From Dermatemys mawii (Eukaryota; Chordata; Testudines; Dermatemydidae): a stretch of DNA of 64,000 nt. The stretch's first letter is position 1, and the number at the start of each line of letters is the position of its first letter. Under the pieces are notes generated by a model. It was not told the origin of the DNA. It did no database searches and worked only from the letters and a program-made list of their open reading frames with translations. The stretch is taken from positions 23,340,867 to 23,404,866 of the forward strand of contig ML677335.1 of NCBI GenBank assembly GCA_007922305.1. Reading direction: 5' to 3'. A program made the translations under genes and the position numbers. Below are positions 48,931 to 58,175 of this stretch, in pieces.

Positions 48931-49094
48931 TCCTTAGTTTAAAAACTATTCTTTGACCTTTTAAATTTTACATGCCAACAATCTGGCTCTGTTTCAGTTT
49001 ATGTGGAGCCCATGCTTCCTATACAGGATCCTCCTTTCCCGAAAGGTTCTTCATTTTCTAATAAACCTAAATCCCTCCTCCAAACAGCATTGTC

Positions 49095-49654
49095 TCATCT
49101 ACATATTGAGATTGTGCAGGTCTGCCAGTCTAACTGTCCCTGCATATAGAAGTGGAAGCATTTCAGAGACATGGAGGGCTTGGACTTCAATCTCTTTTCT
49201 AGCAAGCTAAATTTGGCCTCTGGTAGGACTTCCCTCCTACCTTTCCTTGTGTTATTGGTACCTCCATATACCACCACCTCTGGCTTTTCCTTCTCTCCCC
49301 CCACCCCCCAGCGCTACACATAAGTCTATCTAGATGTCCTGAAAGGTCCACAACCTTCAGACCCAGAAAACAATTCACCATATAGTTCTGCCTGTCATCA
49401 CAAACTATATTCCTAATAATTGGGTCCCCCTCCCACAGAGAGGTACCCTTAGCGTGAGAGGAGATCATGACATCATCTGGGAGGAACCATGAGATCATTT
49501 CCTCCACTCTATCTTGATGTTTTTCTTCCCCAAGACTTTCATACTCCTCAACAGCAAAGTGGCTGGCAGGCTGGGGGTGGGACCACTCTACTGTGTCCCA
49601 GAAAGTCTCATCCATGTACCTGTCCATCTCCCTTAACTCCACCAGTTCAGCCAC
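49095..49654 (-). pseudogene. CR1 ORF1 esterase-like (SGNH-type) region, frameshifted
   Basis: Frame 49654-49199 contains VCDDRQNYMVNCFLGLKVVD then LSGHLDRLMCSAGG. An overlapping frame at 49304-49095 continues PEVVVYGGTNNTRKG and then AKFSLLEKRLKSK. In CR1 proteins this is the N-terminal half of the element's first ORF, an SGNH-hydrolase-like fold whose conserved block is VVVHIGTND. Here the motif is altered to VVVYGGTNNT and a frameshift near 49290 splits it, so no active esterase is expected. The order matches a minus-strand 5' end. The region upstream (49690 rightwards) is not recognised, so the 5' UTR limit is uncertain. Confidence 0.75.
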
Positions 49655-49690
49655 TCTTGTTTCAAAAGTCCATAGTTGGTTACTTTTGAA

Positions 49691-52600
49691 GGTTTTTGTT
49701 GTTGGGTTTGGGGTTTTTCTTAGGGAGGGAGGGGGGTATTTGCCTAAGTTTTAAAGAATGTTTATTAGGTGTATCTGACTCTCTAGCTCCCTCACAAAAC
49801 TCCTCTGTGGCTGCTCCCTCCTTGCTATCTCTAGTAGCTTAGGAGCTGGCTTTTTAAAGCCCTTTTCTCCCTGAGATAGTCCTGCTCCCTTGTCAAGAAA
49901 TTTAGGGGGCAAATCTTGGCTAGGCTCAGCACACAGACCACATGATGAACTTCAGTCGAGCAGGCCGAGGGCAGGCACAAACAGGCAACAAACTTACCCC
50001 AAGAGTCACACATTGTCTTAATGTGTTAAAATATGATTCTCTAAGTGTTTTCCCCCTTGGTAAGCATTTTTGTAGGGACAATAAATAACTGTTCAACAGG
50101 AAAAGCATCTCCCCTCCCCAGGGTGCTCTCTGGCCCAGCTGAAGGAACTGTTAAAAGGAGAGAAGATATTCTTTGAGTTTTACCTGTCTCAAGCTGACAG
50201 GTGGAAAGGTGCTGCGTTAACATTTCACCAGTGTTAAAGTCAAATAAGTGCACTCAGCGGGAAGTTTGGCTGGACTTTTTCATGTATCTCCAGAGAAACT
50301 GACGCTGCTGTCTTCCAAAGCGCCTATGCGAAAGTTGGCTGTGCTGTTTGATCTGCTTTGGTAGAGGGATGCCTGAAGGCCACAACAAAAAAAGACACCT
50401 CCTGTCTCTTCCCGGAGATCGGGAGAAATCATATACATTACAACAGATCTAGGGGCTGGATGGGAGCCCTACAGTAGCGGCTTCCCCTCTCTCGGGAGAA
50501 TACACTGAAGTGGTTAAAGTTGCAGAGCTCCCCCTGCTGCTTATTTTTCCTATCGCAGAACAGAAGTGGGAAGGGGAGTTTCTAATCGAGCTGTTCTTAC
50601 TGATTTGGAGGTTCTGATTTAAATTGACAACTGCCGTGTCTTTTACCGAGACCAGCCCACACTGAAATGGTGCAGCGCAGAGAAACACCAGAACTGCTCC
50701 ACTGATCGTTCATGTCCATCGTTGATGTCTGTGTTTCGTTAATAACTGTGTCAGTGGAAACGGAGAGCCGCTTTCTCTTCATTTGACTTTGCAACAGGGC
50801 AAAGCTTTAAAAGTACAAGCCAAAAAGTGTCCTCAGCGTTAGCGGACGCGAAATCACCCCTCCAATAAGGTCTGCAGTAATATCCCATTAAACTGCTCAC
50901 TCCGCATCAAATTCTGAAGGGGATCCACGTGGCTTGTCTGGGTGGGGGGTGACAGCTGCCGCTTTTCACACCGAATTTAAAAACCCAACCCACTTCACGG
51001 GCTCTGTGGCGCTGTTGCAAGGATAGCGCCAGAAACATACGGAACCACGTTAGTTGCTGTAACAATGCGGAGGAGAGGGGGAAAGAAATTCAAAATAAGT
51101 GGGGGAGGGGGGACGTGTCTCTGCAACAGATGTGTCCCGGTGGTTGTTACGTATTTCGAAAGCAGGACAGAAATGCACGGGCCGTGTTAAACCACCACGA
51201 AGGTTTGATGTTTGTCGCCACACCCGCAATCACCTGCAGCCGAGTGCGTCGCTTCTCCCCAGCAAGTCTGCCCGGTCCGATCTCTCCGCTTCCTCTCGGG
51301 CCGGCAAGCCCCGGCTGCGCGGGTCTGGGGAGCCCTTTCCAAAGCAGACACAAGAAAAAGAGCCGGGTCCATGCTGGGCGCGCCCTCAAGCCCAATAACC
51401 CGCCGGCCAAAAGAGTGAAACCTGCCCCTGTCACCCCTGAGGCGGCCGCTGTAATTGCTGCCTATGAGCGCCTCTCTGTTTTGACTCTTCCAAAAGTTTT
51501 GGGAGGAAATGTGTTCCCGGCACGTGTGGAGTCGCATTGAGGGGAGGGGCGGGCGCAGCGGAGTCTGGTATTAGGGTGATACATGTAGTTGTCGTTTCCC
51601 GTTCCCCAAACGGTTGCTTGCGGGGCGGGGTTGCATTTTTCCACCCCCCGTTTCAGCTAAACTCCCTCTGAAGCAACATGCAACTGAAGATATTCGCCCC
51701 CACCAAGCAACCTGCAGACTCGTGTCCCTGGATTGGCGCCAGCTCTAAGGAACCCTTTGGTCTGGGGTCGGTGGTTGTGAATGAAACGGTCCAAGCAATG
51801 GTCGAGCCGCTTAGCGCCACGCAAGGCGGGTGAGACCCGATCTCCCCCCACCCGCCCCCCGACATATAAGGGGCAGGCGTCAGATCGCTGATAACCCAGG
51901 CTCCTTCCCGGCCCTGTGCCATTGTTCAGGCCAAAGGGAAACGTGGCTATCTAATCTGGATGAGCGGGTTAGAGAGTCTGGGGATTGTATCCAGAGTGGA
52001 TAGGCCTGATTCTCCTGCCACTTACTACAATGCTGGGAATTGAAGGATCAGGCCAACCCCTGTCCTTTTGCTGACCCCCTGGCCTTGGGGTCCATCAGAG
52101 AGATGGCGGCAGGTAAGGGAGGGGAGGAAAGAGAACCCGCTCACCAGTCTCCTTGTATTCCAGGATGATCCAGCTCAGGAAAGTTCTGAAAGGGAAATGG
52201 ATGCCAAGGGGAGACACAGGAAAGAAGACCCCCGCCCCCTTTTAATCCAACAAAAGAGGCTTTGCTTGGAAGGATGGCGATCCAGAAGATCCCTTTCCCC
52301 CAATCAATAAACAGGAGGAGCAGCACACTCTGCCTAGGGGACTGGAAGAATTAAACGGAACACAGAACTGTCTCGGAAGCTTCTAAAGACGGTTCAGGAC
52401 AGCGCAGTGTGGCTGCTTATTCCGGCCAGTTCTGCTCCCCGCACCCAAATCCCCTTCCCAAAAGGCAGTAATTCCACTCTGGGCACGAACAAGGTCCTAT
52501 CAAGTGATCAGCAGAGCGCAAGCAGCCCATCAACTCCCCTAATTGTCATTTTCTTATCCTTTTCAGGGATTTTTTTTGGGGAGGAGGGGTTAGAATTTCT

Positions 52601-53429
52601 CTGCTATGGATTTCTCCCCTCCTCTGTAACACTGTTCATCTGGTTTACTTTCATCTGTTGCAGACCAAAGAAAATAAAATAAATCAAGCAAGCTAAGAGA
52701 GCATCCTTCTACTTTGAAAACCCGTCACCCTTTTGTAAAAAAAGTTTTACATCTAAAACATAGACCAGCTTGTTTCAGGGCTCATCAGACCGACGGGAAA
52801 AGGGAGGGAGACCATGAATCGCCTCCTTTCTGCTCCTAAATTTCAAGTTTGTTGGGAACCATGGGAAGGGCACCTAGAATTGACAGACAATGTTAGCATC
52901 CCCCCCTTCCCCTTCTGTTTCGTCCCTTATTTCTCCTCTCTGTTGGAAGGCTCCTCCGGAGTCCAGACAAAGAATTTATGTCCCTACCTGTGCTGAACTC
53001 ACCCTCTTTTTCTCCTCACGCACTGCAGCCCGCTTCTTCCCCATACTCCATATACAGGGTATGTGAAAGCAGCGGAAGGCAAAGGCCCGTGGGAACTGAG
53101 CACTGTTTTGGAAAGAGTTGAGCTGATTTTTTTTTAATTAGGAAAAAAATCCGATGAGAAATGAAGTATTGACCAAACAAAAGACAGGCGACAGGAAGCA
53201 CCGGAGAACATCACAGAAGGTGCAAGAAGGGGCATGTTCAGAGACTGATTGGAGGTTAAAGGAAAACGTGTCCTTAGGTTTCGGGGTTTTCAGGTGGGAT
53301 GTTCTGCCCTGGAAGACCCGAGGAAAGAGCAGCTCTAGAGTAGGTCTGGTTGGACCTGCCCCTCTGGGCCCAGTTACCACCACCAAACCCAAGCAGGAGG
53401 AAGGTGGTGTGTCTGGCTAGCCCCGCAAT
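49691..53429. other. Unassigned DNA upstream of the CpG island, GC-rich from about 51.0 kb
   Basis: Left of 50.4 kb nothing is recognised. About 51090-51660 is CpG-bearing (ATTTCGAAAGCAGG, GGCGCGCCCTC, GAGGCGGCCGC) with four overlapping frames on both strands, which is what GC-rich DNA gives by chance. It could be a second, weaker CpG island of an upstream promoter or enhancer; no splice-bounded exon is visible. Confidence 0.5.
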
Positions 53430-54570
53430 GTATGGCGGAGGGAGGCGCTACGCTCCAGCTGCTGGAAGTTCACTGCATGTAATAAAAGCTGAGAGTAGAG
53501 GTAGGGGTGGGGGGGGGCACTGAAGAAAGGGAGGCAGGAAAGAAACTGACGGGCGAGGAGGTTCCAAGCGGCCCGGAGGGAAGCGCCGAGCGGCTCCAGC
53601 TCCGGCTTTCACTGCGGATCCGGCGAGCCGGGTTTTCCGCTGAGCGTTGCTGCCGGCGCGGTGTCGGCCGTTCCGAACTCCCTGCCGCCCCCCTGCGCCC
53701 TGCCCACGCCGCTCCTGCGGTTGTCGGCTCCCCCTCGTGGCCCCCCGCCGCCCCCCTGCGCCTGGGCTCCGACGTGCGGGACACCTTGGCAGTGTGGCAG
53801 GAGCCGGGCTGGGGGCAGGATGCAAGTGCCGCGCTAGGCGCAGCGCCCGGGCAGGCAGGCGGCGGCAGGAGGAGCCTGCAGTGATGCGCACCCAGCGGCC
53901 GCTCCTCTGACACGCTCTCCTTGGCACCCAACTTGGGAGGGGAGCTGCCCAGCCTGGCACCGGCGGGATCCAGCGGCAGGGGCGGGACCCTTCCCCGGGC
54001 TCACCTCCCTCGCCTTGCCGAGACCCGCGTCCCCCAAGCGCGTCGGGAGGCGGCGATCCCGGGCCGGGGCGGTGCTGGGGGTTCGGGGGGTGGGGTGCGA
54101 AGCGGGCAACCGAGGAGAAGGAGCCTGGGAGCCAGCCCCGAGGGGACGGGCGCTGACGCTCAGCCGGGGAGCGATGCCTTCAGCTCGGAGCCGGGCCCTC
54201 TCCGCGCCCGGGGTGCTGCTCCTGGCTCTGGCGGTGAACTGCAACTTCGGGCGCTGCGGAGCAGGTAAGGAACCGAATCAACAAGATGTTGGTGTGAACG
54301 AGCCGCGGCGCCTCTGCGCCCGGCCACCGCCGGCCTTCTGTCTCCGCGGGGGTCGGGCTGGCCTGGGCCGGGTGCCCGCAGGGGGCAGCGCCCCCCTCCC
54401 GGAGCCCCTCCAAAGTTTGCCCTCGCTCTCGGCTTCTGGGTTTCGGAGCGCACGTTTGTTCCCTTCTGGGTCCGAGGTGTTCCGCGGCGGCAGGAACATT
54501 GCTGCTGCGCTGGCTCCGTGGCGGCTTCCGAGGCTGAGCCGTTTTGAAGTCATTGAAAAACAGAGAAACG
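53430..54570. promoter_or_regulatory. CpG island and probable promoter of the 54-kb gene
   Basis: CpG dinucleotides are dense from about 53540 to 54540, for example GCCCGGAGGGAAGCGCCGAG, CCGCTGAGCGTTGCTGCCGG and GGCCGCTCCTCTGACACGCT, in sharp contrast with the rest of the window. The island is centred just upstream of and over the signal-peptide exon, as for a broadly expressed or developmentally regulated vertebrate promoter. No TATA box is evident near the exon. The transcription start cannot be placed from the sequence alone. Confidence 0.85.
54174..54264 (+). CDS. First coding exon of a secreted or membrane protein (signal peptide), gene not identified
   Basis: From the ATG at 54174 the frame reads MPSARSRALSAPGVLLLALA then VNCNFGRCGA: a basic n-region (three Arg), a hydrophobic core (GVLLLALAV) and a polar, small-residue stretch where signal peptidase could cut. 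The exon ends after base 1 of codon 31 at 54264, immediately before GTAAGG, a strong splice donor, so the intron is phase 1. Phase-1 junctions right after the signal peptide are typical of receptor and adhesion genes whose next exons encode extracellular modules (Ig, FN3, EGF, CUB, LDLa). The context GCGATGC has G at -3. The frame stays open upstream to another ATG at 54015, but that longer N terminus would bury the signal sequence, so I prefer 54174. I cannot name the gene; no further exon is seen to 64000. Confidence 0.65.
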
Positions 54571-57500
54571 TTCCCATTATATTTGGAGAGGAAACTGGAG
54601 CAAATTATTCCACATCTGCACCGGGCTGGTTTCCCACGGCTCCCTAACAAGTGATTTAGGGGGAGCTGGAAGGAACCCAGGCATTTCAATCCGTGGGGGG
54701 GAGGGGGGTGATTATTCACTAACTCTTCCCCTACTTTTGGTTACCTCGCTGATTAATTTTGCACAAGTGAAAATGCTTCACACGAGGGATCGGGGTAGCC
54801 CCACGCAGGAGGTTACTTTGGATTCGGGCTGTAGCATTTGAGAGGTGGGTTTTTTCCTTTGATTGATGTTGTTATGAAGTTGGAAAGTGTTGGTAGGAGA
54901 GGAAGGCAAATTGGACATAAATGTTAAATGGTGGCACAGAGAAAGAATGACACCATTCAATACCTCTAAAAAGGGGTTTAAAAATGTCTGTTCAGCCCCT
55001 CAGTTGCTTGTAAGACCCTGAGTGGAGAAGTGGGAATATGGGCCTGCCCAGTGCATTTTCAACCCCGCAAACTATGGGCCCTGTTCCTCCACCTTTGCCT
55101 AGGCTGACAATAGTCTCATTGAAGTCCTTCAGGCAATTCAGGGTGAGCACAGGTAGTAAACGGGTCTCATGCCAGGGAAATAGGAGCATACTCACGTTTG
55201 CAGAAATGAAACTTTACTAGCTGACTCTGCCACCCCTTACTTTTGCTCAGTAGCATCTTAGTTCAGGTTCAGTTCCATGTCTAACCATGGAATAAGATGC
55301 CACGCAAAGGCCCTTGTTTGTATAATATCTTTTATATGAACCACACAACCTCAAATGCTTTCCTGTCTAAGGTAAATAGTCAGCTACAGTGGGAAGAATT
55401 AAGAGGTTTAGGCAAGGGAGAAAATAAATATCTTGAGATGAAACTAGAAAGGAGTTGGAGAATGAATGAGCTATATTAGTTTCGCCTTTTTAGGGCAAGT
55501 ATTTACTGCTGAAGGCCTCAAATTCCAGGGGAAAGATGGGTCCAGAGTTTAGACCTTTCAGACTGTCAGATTATACTTTTGCAGTAAGAAACAGTGTAGG
55601 AGTTTTGACCCTCTGGTATCAGGAAGGTGAGTCAAAGTCCTCTTCCTGCAGATCACTGACATTTTTGTTTGTCTGATGGCTGTGTATGTTATGTTCTGTG
55701 TGTATATTAAAGAGACCTTTCTGTGGTGGAAGAAAAGGAGACAGTACACTATCTAATTAGATAGGTATGCCACATGTTTTTGTGCTGCTTAATCCTTTTG
55801 TATCATGCACTGTAGAAAAGTGTAACAGACTAGGTTACTGGTCCAAAGGAAAAGAGATTCTCAGGCCCATTATGATCTACTGTGAGACTACATCTTTAAG
55901 CTGTTCTGTGTATCTGAGACCTGCTTTTCCGCAGAGCTTTAGAACAACAGATGGAATTTTTTGTGTCAGTTTTTGAAATATAAGGCTAAACCAAAGGACA
56001 GATATGCAAAGAATATATTGATGACAATTTGTGTCTGGTTAAATATTTATATTTGGCAATGGTTGCGACACTGTGCAGCAGCTAATGTTTTGCTAGTCTC
56101 ATAGTCTGAGTGCCTTTCTTTTCCAGTGCAGTGTTTGACACAGTTCTAAAAAGTTGCAACACTTATAATCTGATCTTGGCTAATTATAATTTGTCCAGAG
56201 TCTGGTATTTAAAGATGTATTTTGAAGTTGCAGTTAACGATAGGGAGAAGGTTCAGTACTGAATGGAGAACATTGTTTAAAGGGATTCAGGAATGTGAAA
56301 TAGGAACACTGGTTTAAGAACAGTCAGAGTATGTTTACGAATGTGCAGTACTACAAATTAAAGAGAAGTAAAGCAATGTAGCAGAAATTCCAAGTCAATG
56401 GCCCAATTCTACATTCTTTGTGCACCCAAAACACCCACTGAAATCAAAGGGAAAAGTGGGTGTGCAAGGAGCATGGGCTTGGGCCCCTGTACAATTTGGA
56501 GATGTTGGATGTAGAGGTTGGCCCTGTTTTGAATTAATATTAATAACAAAGATTCATTCCTTTGAAAATGATGATTTGGAGGCCACAAATGAGGGAGAGG
56601 AAGGGACAAGGAAGCCCAGCTGAGTGAGTGACTTGCAAGCTGCCTCTGCTATTATCTCCAACTTTGTGATTCATTTGGTTCTTACAGATGTTTTGTTTTG
56701 GCAGGGAAAATCACATCCCTCCTTACAATTTTATTCTATTCAATAATCCGGAGAACTAGAGGTGCAGTTCGAATTATGGGCATAGGGACTTCTTACTGTG
56801 GGAATAAAAAAAGGCCAAGGTAGTCATCATTGAAACCATTGAACTCTAGAATTACCTTTTAATTATGGACTCTGATTTCTTATTGATTCAAACATGGAAT
56901 TGAATCATGTTCTTCTCATACTTGATCTTAATTTTGTAAATCAGGCCGCCATGGTCAGACTAAGTTACGTAATCCTTTTCCAACAGTTCCCAAAATTTCC
57001 TAGAGGCAAACAGATCTGATGATCATGAGTCATTTAAAGTCAGCCCTTCGAGTTGTTTGAGTGTGTTTGTGATTCTCCCTCCTCACCTAAATAACTAAGG
57101 AGCATGCATCCTGCTTCCTGCCCCCATCCCTCGTTCCTATGATAAAATTCAGCTGCATGCTTCCCAGAATGACTTTACTTTTAATGCCCCTCTCTATCTC
57201 TTGATTCTGCACCCTTTATCCGTTTCACCCACCAGCAATAGGAAAATAAAGGTGCGAATGTTTTTCCTTTAAGTGCAGATATAAAAAGATGTCTTCAGCT
57301 GTATATCTCAAAAGTGAGGATCTATAAAGTTTGATGGCTGTAGAGTTCGGAAGAGACCATAACTATAAATGTCAGACCTTTGAAGGGGCCTGTCAGCCTG
57401 TGACAAGCAGACAGCTTGTAATCTTTGTTGAAACTTTAAAGCCTAACTAACAGAGTTGGCCATTTTCCTCCCATATGATGAAGAAAGAGAGTGGCTGCGG

Positions 57501-57974
57501 AATGGGGTAGGTGTGCGTCACCAGAACTGGATGTTGTGCAGATTTGTCCTCATCTTGTTAAAAGCATTTTTTGACAATGTGATCTTACAGGAAAATGAAC
57601 CAAGCCTTCATTTTAAAGGGTAATTAAAGATGAGTAGGAATTTTGACAGTGTTTCTCAACAGAAGATTAACCCCCCCGCCAAGCATACTTCACTTAGGAA
57701 AGTTTATTTTACAAAGGTACTGTTTAAAATGGGGAGGGGAAGGAAATGAGGGGGTCTAGTCTTAATGCACTGGACCTTTGCTTCTAGAGACTGACATTAG
57801 ATTTTAGTCATGGGTCAGCATAAGTGAAAATAAGTTGGTTGTTTGCAAGCTGACCCATAATAGGGAATGTTTGTCCATTTAGGGAATACAAAGACAGGAA
57901 AAAAAACCACACAAATATTCTGGCACAGTTAGACTGTGTGCTTCAGGGAGACTCAGTCTATTGGAATATAATAG
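54265..57974 (+). other. Probable first intron, left part
   Basis: It begins with GTAAGGAACC at the donor and passes from CpG island into ordinary AT-rich sequence by about 54.7 kb. The open frame that continues to 54647 is read-through of the exon frame and is not supported as coding. Known TE families are scarce here compared with the left half of the window, which fits a gene-proximal intron that may hold regulatory elements, none of which can be proven from sequence alone. Confidence 0.6.
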
Positions 57975-58175
57975 GGGTGGTGCATGTCAGGATTTCAGTG
58001 CATTGGCAAAGTTGAAGAGAGGCCAGGGGAACTGGATTAGCAAGGGTGCTGCAGGTCAGGATTTAGGTGCATTGGCGGAGCTGCAGGGCTCAGGAAGGGG
58101 ATTAGAACGGGGTGCTGTAGGTCAGGATTGAAGCCTGGTGGAAGAACTGTGTGGGTGCCCGAGACTGGAATAGCA
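57975..58175. repeat. Tandem repeat with 66-69 bp period, three units
   Basis: Units start at 57975 (GGGTGGTGCATGTCAGGATT), 58044 (GGGTGCTGCAGGTCAGGATT) and 58110 (GGGTGCTGTAGGTCAGGATT). Each continues with a GTGCATTGGC-GAGCTG-like segment and ends near ACTGGATTAGCA. Periods are 69 and 66 bp. Related single units are seen at about 58945-58995, 35570-35715 and 22040-22190. Confidence 0.8.

Larger units (their letters stand above)
44650..49690 (-). mobile_element. CR1-type LINE, near full length, antisense, broken by later insertions
   Basis: Read on the minus strand from 49690, the pieces follow LINE order: an ORF1-like region with an esterase-like GTN motif (49654-49095), a region leading to the endonuclease (about 48340-47100), the RT start (46310-45874, including the frame AFQKAFDK at 45917-45893), and the C-terminal/3' region (45252-44650, ending GTCAGACCAATGGTCCGTC near the 3' tip). 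Three blocks interrupt it: 48351-48930, about 46315-47080, and 45253-45870. Part of the RT, where the catalytic (Y/F)xDD should be, is missing at the last of these. The copy is old and inactive. Confidence 0.85.

Noticed and set aside
48311..48937. 208-codon plus-strand frame, the longest in its area
   Set aside because: It crosses the junction between CR1, a fold-back stub and a Harbinger-type insertion, so it is stitched from unrelated repeats.
51115..51540. 141-codon plus-strand frame in GC-rich DNA
   Set aside because: Four overlapping frames on both strands share the interval; no domain and no splice support.
53448..54244. Long antisense frames in the CpG island
   Set aside because: GC-rich DNA lacks stop codons by chance; peptides are Arg/Ala/Pro-rich without domain or signal, and several frames overlap.
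54265..54647. Continuation of the exon frame beyond 54264
   Set aside because: A strong GTAAGG donor sits at the end of the signal peptide and the downstream peptide has no extracellular-domain character, so read-through is unlikely to be coding.
57975..58175. Possible CRISPR-like array
   Set aside because: Units are contiguous 66-69 bp tandem repeats with no spacers, in a vertebrate genome.
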